Shown: positions 1-7,628, numbered from the stretch's first letter. The stretch is DNA of 41,814 nucleotides from Roseovarius tolerans (GCF_900109855.1 NZ_FOBO01000024.1:1-41814); one strand, 5' to 3'. Made by a program: numbers and translations. Notes: generated by a model from the sequence alone, not told the origin.

Positions 1-10
1 TCTTGTTCAT
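1..10 (-). CDS. Possible 5' end of an unidentified minus-strand gene leaving the window
   Basis: Read on the minus strand, an ATG at 10-8 follows an AAGGAG Shine-Dalgarno sequence (16-21) at a 5-nt spacing, and the reading frame continues off the left edge (Met-Asn-Lys...). Only three codons are visible, so no family can be named. The segment between this start and position 79 is not part of the prophage gene to its right. A new transcription unit, possibly a mobile element, therefore seems to be joined there. The ribosome-binding site is the only evidence for it being a gene. Confidence 0.3.
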
Positions 11-78
11 CTTCGCTCCTTGGTGGCTGCGATGAACCAGAAATCCTCCGTTACGAAAACCTCAAATCTGTCCCATAG

Positions 79-2988
79 GCGCTGACGTCAGACATCAACG
101 GCGGCGCTGCGGGCGGGCGCATCCGGATCAACAAGCCCGATCTCTTCGGTGGCGAGAAGCGCGAAGGCGGCATCGTCGGCGACATTGATGTGCTGATGGG
201 CGCACCGAACCAGGCACAGAATGATTATCTCGCCGCCAAGGCGGGGGCTGATGTGCCCGGCTATCGCGGTATCTGCTCGCTGGTGCTGCGGCAGGTGTTT
301 CTCGGCCTCAATCCCTACCTCAAGCCATGGTCGGTGCGCCTGACGCGGATCCTGAAGGCCGAGGATGGCGGCCAGCAATGGTATCCCGAGAAGGCGCAGA
401 TCGTGCCCGAAGTGCGGATAGGGGATGCCGCGATCTACATCGCCATGGACGCCTCGGGATCGATGTCGGGCTCGCGCATGGCGGCGCAAATTGCGGCTGT
501 CTCGCGTCTGATTGAGGAGATCGGCGAGAACGCTCTGGAGCCCAACGACGTCCAGATCGTTACCTGGAACTCCACCGTGTCCGGCACGATCATGCGGCGC
601 GACGCCGATGCCACGGCCTACGGCGAGATCCAGGACTGGGTCGATGCGCTTTCAAGCTCCGTCAGCGGTGGGACGGATTTCGGCGTCGCTGTCAGCCAGG
701 CGGGGGCGTTTTTCAACGGCTCGGGTGGCAAACGCCGGATCCTGATCTTTGTCACCGACGGCGAACCGAGCCCGGCCTCGACCCTGCAGACGGCCATCGC
801 AACGCTTTCTGGCATCTCGGAGGTCGATGTCTTCGCCTTCAACATCGCACTTTCGGATACCAGCGCCACGGCCCAGATCGACAACACGCCGGTCGATGGC
901 GTGCCCGTCGTGCCCCCCGGCGATCCGGATGCACTGGTGGCCTCGCTGCGCGCAGCCTTCGGGCAAGGCCCAGACATGAACCCGGCCCATATCATCCGGG
1001 AAAGTCTGACCAACGGAGACTGGGGCCTCGGGCATACGTTCGCGGATATCGGCCCCAGCTTTGCCACCGCCGCGGACGCGCTCTTCTCTGAGGGCTTCGG
1101 GTTGTCGCTGCTTTGGCAGCGGGAATCGACGATCGAGGACTTCATTGCCGACGTGCTGAAGCACATCGACGCCTATCTCTATGTCGACCGCCGCTCGGGT
1201 CGTTGGGAATTGCGCCTGATCCGGGCTGATTATGATCCCGAGACCCTGCCGGTCTTCGACGAAACCAATGTCGTCGACTGGGGTGAGCTTGGCCGCCGTG
1301 AGGCCGCTGATCTCGTGAACAGCGTCACGGCGAAGTTCTCTGACGCGCGAACCGACCAGACCGGGTCGGTCAGCGTGACCGACACCGCGCTCGTCCAGGA
1401 TCTGGGTCAGGTGGTGAGCGCCACGGTCGATTATCCCGGCATTCGCTTTGAGTCCCTTGCCGTGCGGGTCGCGGAACGCGATCTGCGCGCACTCTCCGCA
1501 CCGATCCTCTCGGGCGAGATCACCGTATCCCGCGTTGGCGCCGAGCTCGATCCGGGCGACGTGATCGTGTTGTCAAATTCTCGGCGCGGGCTCGAGGGCG
1601 TCGTGGTTCGCATCGTCGAGATCGACCATGGCGACGGGCGCGCCAATGGCGTGCGCCTCAGGGTCGCCGAGGACGTGTTCGCGCTTGGCGAGACAGCCCT
1701 TGTCGGTGGCGAAAGCGGCGATCCCGGCAGCCTGATCCTGCCGCCCAAGCCGCTGACGCGCCGCTGGGTTGCTGACGCGCCATACTGGTTACTGGTCCAG
1801 GAGTTGGGGCATGCACAAGCGGACGCGCTTCTCGAGGAGGATCCGGGAGTAGGTGCGATCGTTGCGACCGGGGAACGTCCCTCGGCCGATGCGCTCTCCG
1901 CGCAGGTATGGAGCGATAGCGGGACGGGTTACACGCTCGAAGAGGCGGTTGAGTTCGTGCCGACCGCTCTGCTTGTGTCAGACGTCAGTGACGATCCGGC
2001 CGAACGCGTGCTTACCGTCGGCAGCTGGACCGGGCTAGGGGACGTGGCCATCGGCACGCTGGCCGCGATCGGCACCGAACTGGTCCGGATCGATGGGGTA
2101 AGTGCCACGGCGCTGACCGTTGGGCGCGGCTGTCTCGACACGGTGCCGCAAACCCATCTCGCGGGCACGCCGATCATCTGTTGGCAGCAGCTCGCGAATG
2201 CTTCGGAGGCGGGGTTTGCGGCCGGAGAGACGGTCACGATCAAGATGCTGCCCGAGACCGGCTTCGGGACATTGCCGCTGGCGCAGGCACCCGAGGATGC
2301 CGTTACGCTGGCTAGCCGCGCCATCCGGCCGCTTCCGCCCGGCGATCTGCGCGGCAACGGTGTGTCGGTCGTGAATCCGAACGTCCTGAACCTCGGGCCG
2401 GTCCTTCTGACCTGGTCCCATCGTGACAGGCTCACCCAGACCAGCAGCGTGTTCGATGCCTATGACGCGGCCGACATCGGGCCAGAGCCGGGTGTCACCT
2501 ATGCGGTCGAAATTCGCTGGGTCGATCCCGATACCGATACAACCATCGAGCCACCCGCCGCGATGATCGACGTGGGTACCGCCAACAGCGTCACGCTGAC
2601 CAAGGAGGACGTGCCGATCCTCGCAGCGCCCACTGGCACCAAGCATTTCGAAATCCGGGTGCAAGCGCGCCGCACGACCGGGACCATCAGCTATGAGGCC
2701 TGGCAGGCGCGGTCGATCCGGCTCTTCATGCCGGACGGCATCAAGGTCGCCGAAGTCTCCGCCTGGACCGAGATCGGGGCAGGCGCGCGCTTAACCGTCG
2801 CCCAGACGGTGATCTTCCTCGATCGGGGCGGGTCGGTCCAACTGACTATCGCGGAGGCTGCCATCTGGATCGGCTTTGGCGGTGACGCGCGCCTCACCAT
2901 CCCAGACATCGATATCTTCAATGAATGGGGCGGTCAGTCCCGCCTTACGGCCGCCGAGGCCGCTCTCTACATAGAGGTACTCCCATGA
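79..2988 (+). pseudogene. Phage tail-tip/host-specificity protein with inserted VWA domain, 5'-truncated
   Basis: Large structural protein of a siphophage or gene-transfer-agent-like tail, 969 codons open. The coding frame begins right after a stop at 76-78 with homologous-looking sequence (RIRINKPDLFGGEKREGG) but no start codon, so the amino end is missing; the first ATG is at 190. Numbering from that ATG, a conserved tail segment ends at WYPEKAQI (64-71). It is interrupted by a von Willebrand A domain at about 80-260 with a full MIDAS motif (D87-A-S89-G-S91, T162-D163, VTDG with D190), and resumes at DMNPAHIIRESL. The carboxyl end carries four 17-residue repeats (866-932). The downstream gene starts in an ATGA overlap, so translation is coupled. 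The VWA domain probably mediates metal-dependent binding to a surface ligand; this is inference. A downstream internal start could still give a product. Confidence 0.8.
2785..2985 (+). repeat. Four tandem 17-residue (51-bp) coding repeats at the tail-tip C terminus
   Basis: The last 67 residues of the tail-tip protein consist of four copies of a pattern: small/Arg-Leu-Thr, then an Ala-Glu-like pair, alternating hydrophobics with an aromatic, then Gly-Gly. Three copies are exactly 17 residues and the last is 16. The copies have diverged at the DNA level, so this is an old protein repeat rather than a recent slippage product. The alternating hydrophobic pattern suggests stacked beta strands, perhaps docking the next tail protein. 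Confidence 0.75.
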
Positions 2989-3980
2989 GCCACATCCTGC
3001 ATCTTGGACACCAGGTCACTGACCTTGCTGGCATCGAGGGCCGCATCAGCGCTGACGCCGCCGGGTTCGACGCCGATCTCGACGTCAATTGCATCCGGAT
3101 CAACACGAGTGAGACCAGCGCAGTCCCGTTTTCCGCATCCTGGTCCTTGCCCGCCGGGGATGTCTGGCTGGGATTCCGATACAAAGCGCCCTCGGTAAAC
3201 GCCCACATCATCGGCACGGATGGCACCTTCCTGGAGTTCTACGACACCGCAAATGCGCTTGTTGCGATTGTCCGAACTGAGCGGGACGATGAGAAATATC
3301 ACGCGATGGCTGTTGGCGACACCAGTGTCGACGGCGCTTCCTCCTTCGTCGCTGCCACGAACCAAGTCTATTGGGTCGATGTGAAGATCGCTGTTGGCGC
3401 TGACATCACCATCGAGTTCTACGCTGATGGGGTCCTGCAAAGCAGTGCAACGGCAGCGAACACCGGTGGCAAGGGTCGCCCCGTTCGCTGTGTGTGGAAG
3501 AACTACGGGCTCTTCGATTTCTATAACCCTGCCATCTGCTACTACGCCCATATCGCGGTGCTCGACGGCGTCTCGACCATCGGGAGGCGGTTCGCGCGGC
3601 GCACGCCGGATCTGGTCGCGACCTATGACGCCTTTTCGGGCGGGGTCGACGCGGTGAAGGACGGCGACATCGCCACCCGCGCCGCGAGCGACATTCCCGG
3701 TCAGCGCCTGTCGTTTTCGCTGGCGGGGCCCACGGGGCCTGCCGTGGCCTCGGCCATTGCGGGCGTGCATGTGAAGCAGCTGGCTCAGCTCGGCACAGCA
3801 GGACCGACGGGCGTCGCGGGTTTTCTGCGGATTGGCGGGGTGGACTACGATGCGTCGCCCGGCACACCGTCACCGGATATGGCCAGTCCGGTCTATTCGA
3901 CATGGGACGTGAACCCGGCCGACAGCACACCCTGGACCACGGCTGCGCTACCGACGGAAGCCGGGATTGTCTCGTCATGA
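2985..3980 (+). CDS. Phage tail-associated beta-sandwich (LamG-like) protein
   Basis: A 331-residue protein whose start (MSHILHLGHQV) overlaps the tail-tip stop by ATGA, so it is translationally coupled to it. The longer frame beginning at 2925 lies inside the upstream gene and is not preferred. Residues 20-215 look like a concanavalin/LamG-type jelly roll (DVWLGFRYKAPS, VYWVDVKIAVGADITIEFY, a DGVL hairpin). The C-terminal third is rich in Gly, Pro and Thr (LAGPTGPAV, GTAGPTGVAG), as in phage fibre linkers. Position after the tip protein and before lysis genes suggests a tail fibre or receptor-binding component. No catalytic motif was seen. Function assignment rests on context and fold pattern. 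Confidence 0.7.
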   Translation: MSHILHLGHQVTDLAGIEGRISADAAGFDADLDVNCIRINTSETSAVPFSASWSLPAGDVWLGFRYKAPSVNAHIIGTDGTFLEFYDTANALVAIVRTERDDEKYHAMAVGDTSVDGASSFVAATNQVYWVDVKIAVGADITIEFYADGVLQSSATAANTGGKGRPVRCVWKNYGLFDFYNPAICYYAHIAVLDGVSTIGRRFARRTPDLVATYDAFSGGVDAVKDGDIATRAASDIPGQRLSFSLAGPTGPAVASAIAGVHVKQLAQLGTAGPTGVAGFLRIGGVDYDASPGTPSPDMASPVYSTWDVNPADSTPWTTAALPTEAGIVSS

Positions 3981-4267
3981 CGCCACCTCGCGCCGATCAG
4001 GGCGACATGCGCATCTCCGAGATCGAATTCCAGGTCCTTCTGACGCGCGCCGCTGAAGCAGGGGCCAAACGTGCGCTCGCCGATGCCGGGATCGATGGCA
4101 AGGACGCCGCCCTCGATATCCGCGATTTACGCTCACTGCTCGACTGCATTCGTTTCGTGCGGCGCACCGCCGTTCAGACGGCCGTCCACCTCATCACCAC
4201 CGGCGTGATGCTGGCGCTCCTCGCCGGGATTGCCATCAAACTCAAGATCTTCGGCGGCGGTCCGTAG
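3977..4267 (+). CDS. Small phage membrane protein, DUF6127-like
   Basis: A 96-residue protein starting at ATG 3977, overlapping the preceding stop by ATGA. The amino half (RISEIEFQVLLTRAAEAG, then an acidic IRDLRSLLD helix) is soluble and helical; the carboxyl end is one membrane segment (LITTGVMLALLAGIAIKL) followed by a short basic tail. This layout matches what I recall of the DUF6127 family found near lysis genes of Rhodobacterales phages. It may be a holin or holin partner because it sits directly before the endolysin; that role is inference. A strong terminator follows. Confidence 0.7.
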   Translation: MTPPRADQGDMRISEIEFQVLLTRAAEAGAKRALADAGIDGKDAALDIRDLRSLLDCIRFVRRTAVQTAVHLITTGVMLALLAGIAIKLKIFGGGP

Positions 4268-4298
4268 CCGAGCAAACGAACGAACCATCCGACCAATC

Positions 4299-4321
4299 AA
4301 ACCCGCCCCAGTGGCGGGTTT
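4299..4321 (+). terminator. Hairpin between tail and lysis genes
   Basis: A perfect 9-bp stem (AAACCCGCC / GGCGGGTTT) with a 5-nt loop lies between the DUF6127-like gene and the endolysin. The 3' arm ends in TTT and is followed by a moderately T-rich CTGCGTTTCT, so it resembles an intrinsic terminator with a poor U-tract. It probably reduces read-through from late structural genes into the lysis cassette. Confidence 0.65.
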
Positions 4322-4341
4322 CTGCGTTTCTGGAGGAAACC

Positions 4342-5016
4342 ATGACCACCACATTTTACGACCACTGGCGCGACGTGCCAGAAAGCACCTGGCGCTGGAA
4401 CAACTTCTCGCCCGCCGAAATTGCCTGCCGCGGCACAGGCAAGCTGCTGATCAACGAGCCCGCGCTGGACAAGCTGCAGGCGTTGCGGGACCGGCTAGGC
4501 AAACCGCTGATCATCCGATCGGCCTATCGAAGCCCCGAGCACAACCGCGCCGTCGGTGGCGCGACGCGGTCCAAGCACATGGAGGGCGCGGCCTTCGACA
4601 TCGCCATGTCGAACCACGACCCGGTCGCCTTTGAGGCGGCAGCCCGCGCGGTCGGCTTCCTCGGGTTTGGATTCTATCCACGCTCTGGCTTCATCCATGT
4701 CGATCTTGGACCCGCCCGCCAGTGGGGGCAGCGCTTTCCCGTCCAGGCGATGGCCTTCGCCAAGGACACACCGCCTGCGCGCGAGGTTCTGGCCGAGAGC
4801 CGCACCATGAAGGGTGGTGGAGCGGCCGGGGTAGCGACGCTCGGCGCAGCCGGGGTCGAGGTCGCGCAGAGCGTCCTGACCGAGACCCAGACCGCCATCC
4901 TGCCGCTGGTGCCGCATCTCGATACGCTCCGCTGGGTGTTCATCGCCGTGGCGCTTGGCGGGATCGCGGTCACGATCTACGCCCGGCTCGACGACTGGAA
5001 ACGGGGCCGCCGATGA
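4342..5016 (+). CDS. M15-family peptidase (phage endolysin) with C-terminal membrane anchor
   Basis: A 224-residue zinc peptidase of the M15A/M15_3 type, which cleaves peptide cross-links in peptidoglycan. Ligands are visible in the order SKHMEGAAFD (H79, D86) and FIHVD (H119), preceded by the typical IIRSAYRSPEHNRAVGG core. The start has a good GGAGG site (CTGGAGGAAACC). Unlike a minimal endolysin of about 130-150 residues, it continues through a linker into a transmembrane helix (RWVFIAVALGGIAVTIYA, about 195-212) with a basic tail, so it may be membrane-tethered or combine endolysin and holin-like functions. It overlaps the next gene by ATGA. Confidence 0.85.
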   Translation: MTTTFYDHWRDVPESTWRWNNFSPAEIACRGTGKLLINEPALDKLQALRDRLGKPLIIRSAYRSPEHNRAVGGATRSKHMEGAAFDIAMSNHDPVAFEAAARAVGFLGFGFYPRSGFIHVDLGPARQWGQRFPVQAMAFAKDTPPAREVLAESRTMKGGGAAGVATLGAAGVEVAQSVLTETQTAILPLVPHLDTLRWVFIAVALGGIAVTIYARLDDWKRGRR

Positions 5017-5270
5017 TTGGTGCGCTGCTCACTGGGTTCGCCACCAACCCGTGGGCCCGTACGGTTCTGTGCTACGGCGCCATCGTGCTCGCCGTGCTCC
5101 TGTTCCTGCTCGCACTCCGGCGGTCCGGCGAGCGAGCGGGACGCCTCGCCGAACGTCTCGAAACTTCGGAGAAGAACAATGACGTCCAACGCCGGATGCT
5201 GGAGGCGGCGGCTCGCCGTCCTCGCGATCGCGACGAGCTTGCTGAGCGGCTGTGCGACGGTCAGCTCTGA
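5013..5270 (+). CDS. Probable inner-membrane spanin (Rz-like)
   Basis: An 85-residue protein starting in an ATGA overlap with the endolysin. It has one N-terminal membrane helix (VLCYGAIVLAVLLFLLAL, about 18-35) followed by a charged helical, coiled-coil-like segment (GRLAERLETSEKNNDVQRRM). This is the plan of a phage i-spanin: anchored in the inner membrane with a periplasmic coiled coil. Its last third overlaps, in another frame, the start of a small lipoprotein gene, which is the classic Rz/Rz1 arrangement. Sequence similarity to known Rz families is not evident, so the call depends on architecture and context. Confidence 0.65.
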   Translation: MIGALLTGFATNPWARTVLCYGAIVLAVLLFLLALRRSGERAGRLAERLETSEKNNDVQRRMLEAAARRPRDRDELAERLCDGQL

Positions 5271-5430
5271 GACGGGCGGGTTCGGAGCTTGTCCGCCTGT
5301 CGTCGAGTACGGCCGGGAGTTCCAGGCGCGCGCGGCCGAGGAACTCAGGTTGCTGCCAGAGGAGTCGGCTATCGCTGAGATGCTCAGCGACTATAGCCTT
5401 ATGCGGGATCAAGCCCGGGCTTGCGATTGA
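5179..5430 (+). CDS. Probable outer-membrane spanin lipoprotein (Rz1-like)
   Basis: An 83-residue lipoprotein whose ATG lies inside the preceding gene in another frame, so the two overlap by 92 nt. The amino end is a short basic region, a hydrophobic stretch (LAVLAIATSLLSGCATV) and an LSGC lipobox, predicting lipidation at Cys25. The mature part is short and largely helical, with two more cysteines near C38 and the C terminus. Lysis-cassette position, overlap and lipobox support an o-spanin that pairs with the 5013-5270 product to fuse inner and outer membranes. It is the last phage gene on this side; the next gene is convergent. Confidence 0.7.
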   Translation: MTSNAGCWRRRLAVLAIATSLLSGCATVSSETGGFGACPPVVEYGREFQARAAEELRLLPEESAIAEMLSDYSLMRDQARACD

Positions 5431-5479
5431 AGCCCGGGCGGAAATCCGCGCCTGCGGAGTGCCGCAGACGCAGAGGGCT

Positions 5480-6112
5480 TCAGTACGTCTCTACGACTTC
5501 GCTGTATTCGCCACGCAGCTGGATTGTCATCGTGATCGGCGTGCTGTCCCGGTTCCGCCAGAACCACCCGTGGTCACCGTCAAAGGGGGCTTCGATGCTG
5601 CCTTCGCCCGAAGTCTGGCCGCTGCCACGCTCATAGTCGACCGATTCACCGCCGCTGTGAGCGTGCAGGTCAAAGTTGACCCGCCCTCCGGTCGCTGTCC
5701 ACGCGTACTCGGCCACGTTTCTGGCTTCCATCGTCATCTTGATTTCAGCGGTGCCGCCAGGTTCGAGAACGAAGGTTACGGTGTCCTGCCACGTCTGCTG
5801 TGCGTCCTGCGCGTGGGCAGTGCCGACGAACAGGCCGAAGACGGCGTCGAGAACGCTGGAGGATTGATCCTGGGCACGCTGCTCGTCCAGCAGGCGGTCC
5901 GCCTCGGCTTCTTCCGCAAGCTGGACCTTGATCTCGCCCATTTCCGTCAGGCCAAGGACGCGGCCAACTCCCGTCGGGTCGATGGCATGTTCCGCAGGCA
6001 GGTAAACGGTGACCAGGATCACCACTGCTCCGATGCCCGCGATGATGCTGGAGCGGAACAGTTGCGCCTTGGTCGGCAGGTCTTCGAGGTTTGGTTTGGG
6101 TGCGTTGTTCAT
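5480..6112 (-). CDS. Membrane-anchored periplasmic protein (transmembrane anchor type)
   Basis: A 210-residue protein read from MNNAPKPNLED; a longer frame (start 6157) would run into the HupE gene. One membrane helix (IIAGIGAVVILVTVYL, about 22-37) is followed by PAEHAIDPTGVGRVLGLTEM, an acidic helical stretch, and a C-terminal beta-rich domain of about 100 residues containing DLHAHSGGE and DGDHGWFWRNRD. I recall such proteins annotated as 'transmembrane anchor protein' beside HupE/UreJ genes in Rhodobacterales. Here it starts 19 nt after the HupE stop, so the two form one unit. A role as periplasmic partner of the permease is inference from this linkage. Confidence 0.7.
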   Translation of the reverse strand: MNNAPKPNLEDLPTKAQLFRSSIIAGIGAVVILVTVYLPAEHAIDPTGVGRVLGLTEMGEIKVQLAEEAEADRLLDEQRAQDQSSSVLDAVFGLFVGTAHAQDAQQTWQDTVTFVLEPGGTAEIKMTMEARNVAEYAWTATGGRVNFDLHAHSGGESVDYERGSGQTSGEGSIEAPFDGDHGWFWRNRDSTPITMTIQLRGEYSEVVETY

Positions 6113-6131
6113 GTGAGTATCCAATCTTTGC

Positions 6132-6860
6132 TTATGTTGAGGCGATGTAACCGGCAATCTGATAGCCGGTCAGCCAGATGCCGAGGCCCATCATCACCAG
6201 GTTTGCGATGGTGGCCTGTCGCATGAAATCTGGGTGGCGGCGCCAATACCCCATAACGATCAGGATCACCGCGAGCGCGAGCAGTTGGCCCACCTCGACG
6301 CCGACATTGAACGCCAGCAGGTTGGCCAGAAGCCCGTCCTGCGCGATGTCATACTCGAGGATCTTGGTGGCGAGGCCCGTGCCGTGGAACAGGCCGAAGA
6401 TCAGCGTCGCGGCCTTGGTGTTGGGCTGGAACCCGAACCATTTATGATAGTAACCGAGGTTGTCGAGCGCCTTGTAGACCACGGACAGGCCGATGATCGC
6501 GTCGATGATGTAGGCGTTGATGCCCCAGCCATACCAGACGCCCAGAAGCATCGTGACCGAATGGCCGATGGCGAAGAGGCTGACATAGATGCCGACGTCC
6601 TTCATCTTGTAGAGAAAGAAGACAACGCCGAGCAGGAACAGGATGTGGTCGTAGCCGGTCACCATGTGCTTGGCGCCGAGATAGATGAAGGGGATCATCT
6701 TTACCCCCCAGATTTCCTGAATATAGCCCGCGTCACCGGCGGTAACGTTATGGGCAAGGGCTTGGCCAGCGCTCAGCATGAATGCCGCCAGCAGAATGAG
6801 GGACAGCGTAGCGATTTGGCGTTGTGCCAATGCCCGCAGGCCCCGCGAAGTTGAGGTCAT
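6132..6860 (-). CDS. HupE/UreJ-family metal permease
   Basis: A 242-residue inner-membrane protein of the HupE/UreJ type, a family of nickel (sometimes cobalt) permeases. A signal peptide ends near AGQALA, leaving a mature N-terminal histidine (H37). The family motif H-x5-D-H is present (H65, D71, H72, in KHMVTGYDHILF), followed by AIGHSVTMLL and a variant FHGTGLA second motif. About six further hydrophobic helices follow. The start has GGAG 8 nt upstream. It lies between a His-rich membrane protein and a periplasmic anchor protein, all read away from the CsoR-type operator. Whether it imports or exports metal cannot be read from sequence. Confidence 0.85.
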   Translation of the reverse strand: MTSTSRGLRALAQRQIATLSLILLAAFMLSAGQALAHNVTAGDAGYIQEIWGVKMIPFIYLGAKHMVTGYDHILFLLGVVFFLYKMKDVGIYVSLFAIGHSVTMLLGVWYGWGINAYIIDAIIGLSVVYKALDNLGYYHKWFGFQPNTKAATLIFGLFHGTGLATKILEYDIAQDGLLANLLAFNVGVEVGQLLALAVILIVMGYWRRHPDFMRQATIANLVMMGLGIWLTGYQIAGYIAST

Positions 6861-6917
6861 GGTGGATCTCCGGTGTGTTGTTGACTGATCGGTGAAGCCG
6901 CGCGGAGGCGGCGTCGA

Positions 6918-7313
6918 TCAGGCGCGCGGAGGTCGCTCGATCAGATAGACCCGATGCGGCCCGCCTGACGACGGACGAAGCCGGAAATTGTCTCGGTATC
7001 CCCAGAATGGGTGCCCGCTTGCGCCGAGCGCGAGCAGGGCCTGACTGTGATCATGGTCGGCCACATCATGGCTATGTCCATGGAGCGCCCAGTAAAGGTC
7101 CTCCTCGAACCCATGAGAATGGCCGTGTTCGGCAATCATTTCAGCGTGGTCAGCGACAACATCGAACACCGACGGGGTGTGGCTCATGCTTGGCGCAAGG
7201 GACCAGATCACGAGCGACAGGCAAAGAAGCGCCGCAAGCGCACTCCGTCCGTATGTTCGTAAAAGCTTCACCGGTTTGCCTGCCTGCTCGTTTTCAGGTC
7301 GCAGCACGTTCAT
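6918..7313 (-). CDS. Histidine-rich membrane/periplasmic protein, probable metal binder
   Basis: A 131-residue protein with one N-terminal hydrophobic helix (ALAALLCLSLVIWSLAPS, about 25-42) and a His-rich segment with clusters EHGHSHGFEED, LHGHSHDVADHDHS between about 62 and 90. No family is recognised. The His clusters suggest Ni/Co/Zn/Cu binding in the periplasm, perhaps buffering or delivering metal to the HupE-type permease 58 nt downstream. The start (MNVLRPENEQ) has only a weak ribosome site; MSHTPSVF is an internal alternative but would lose the hydrophobic helix. It is divergent from the metal-sensor gene, with the operator between them. Confidence 0.65.
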   Translation of the reverse strand: MNVLRPENEQAGKPVKLLRTYGRSALAALLCLSLVIWSLAPSMSHTPSVFDVVADHAEMIAEHGHSHGFEEDLYWALHGHSHDVADHDHSQALLALGASGHPFWGYRDNFRLRPSSGGPHRVYLIERPPRA

Positions 7314-7327
7314 CGTGCCGTCTTGTC

Positions 7328-7348
7328 CTATCCTCTGGGGGAGGATAG
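7328..7348. promoter_or_regulatory. CsoR/RcnR-type palindromic operator
   Basis: Inverted repeat CTATCCTC-TGGGG-GAGGATAG in the 44-bp space between the His-rich gene (minus) and the metal-sensor gene (plus). A short G-tract flanked by AT-containing inverted arms is the known shape of CsoR and RcnR operators. It ends 9 nt before the sensor's start, so binding would block that gene's own expression and probably the divergent HupE unit. No second copy was found upstream of the copper genes. Confidence 0.7.
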
Positions 7349-7357
7349 TATCGTTCT

Positions 7358-7618
7358 ATGACAAAGCCCCATGTGCATGCAACCCATCCCGCTCTCGTTG
7401 CCCGGCTGAAGCGCGCCGATGGGCATCTTCGCGCCGTGATCGAGATGATTGAAGCGGGAAAGCCCTGCCTCGAGATCGCGCAACAGATGCAGGCGGTGGA
7501 GAAAGCCGTAGCAAACGCCAAGCGTGCCCTCATCCATGATCACCTGGATCATTGCCTCGACGCCGAGCATTCGGTGGCAGATCGCGATGAGCTGAAAGCC
7601 ATTTCCCGATACCTTTGA
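7358..7618 (+). CDS. Metal-sensing repressor, CsoR/RcnR/InrS family
   Basis: An 86-residue all-helical repressor of the DUF156 family. Such proteins release DNA when a metal binds at a site made of four positions (W-X-Y-Z). Visible candidates are H5, C37, H62 and C66 (spacings 32, 25, 4), in KPCLEIAQQMQAVEKA and DHLDHCLD. From memory, copper CsoR uses Cys-His-Cys, RcnR His-Cys-His-His, and the nickel sensor InrS His-Cys-His-Cys with the same spacings; this protein fits the InrS pattern. The operator palindrome lies immediately upstream, suggesting autoregulation. It is followed after 10 nt by an MFS exporter, making an operon. Nickel or cobalt is the preferred inducer; copper remains possible. 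Confidence 0.85.
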   Translation: MTKPHVHATHPALVARLKRADGHLRAVIEMIEAGKPCLEIAQQMQAVEKAVANAKRALIHDHLDHCLDAEHSVADRDELKAISRYL

Positions 7619-7628
7619 GGTCACCGCC

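Noticed and set aside
5410..5423. Perfect 14-bp palindrome CAAGCCCGGGCTTG at the end of the spanin gene as a terminator
   Set aside because: It is inside the coding end, has no T-run after it, and a palindrome without a loop is a poor hairpin; it may be chance in GC-rich DNA.
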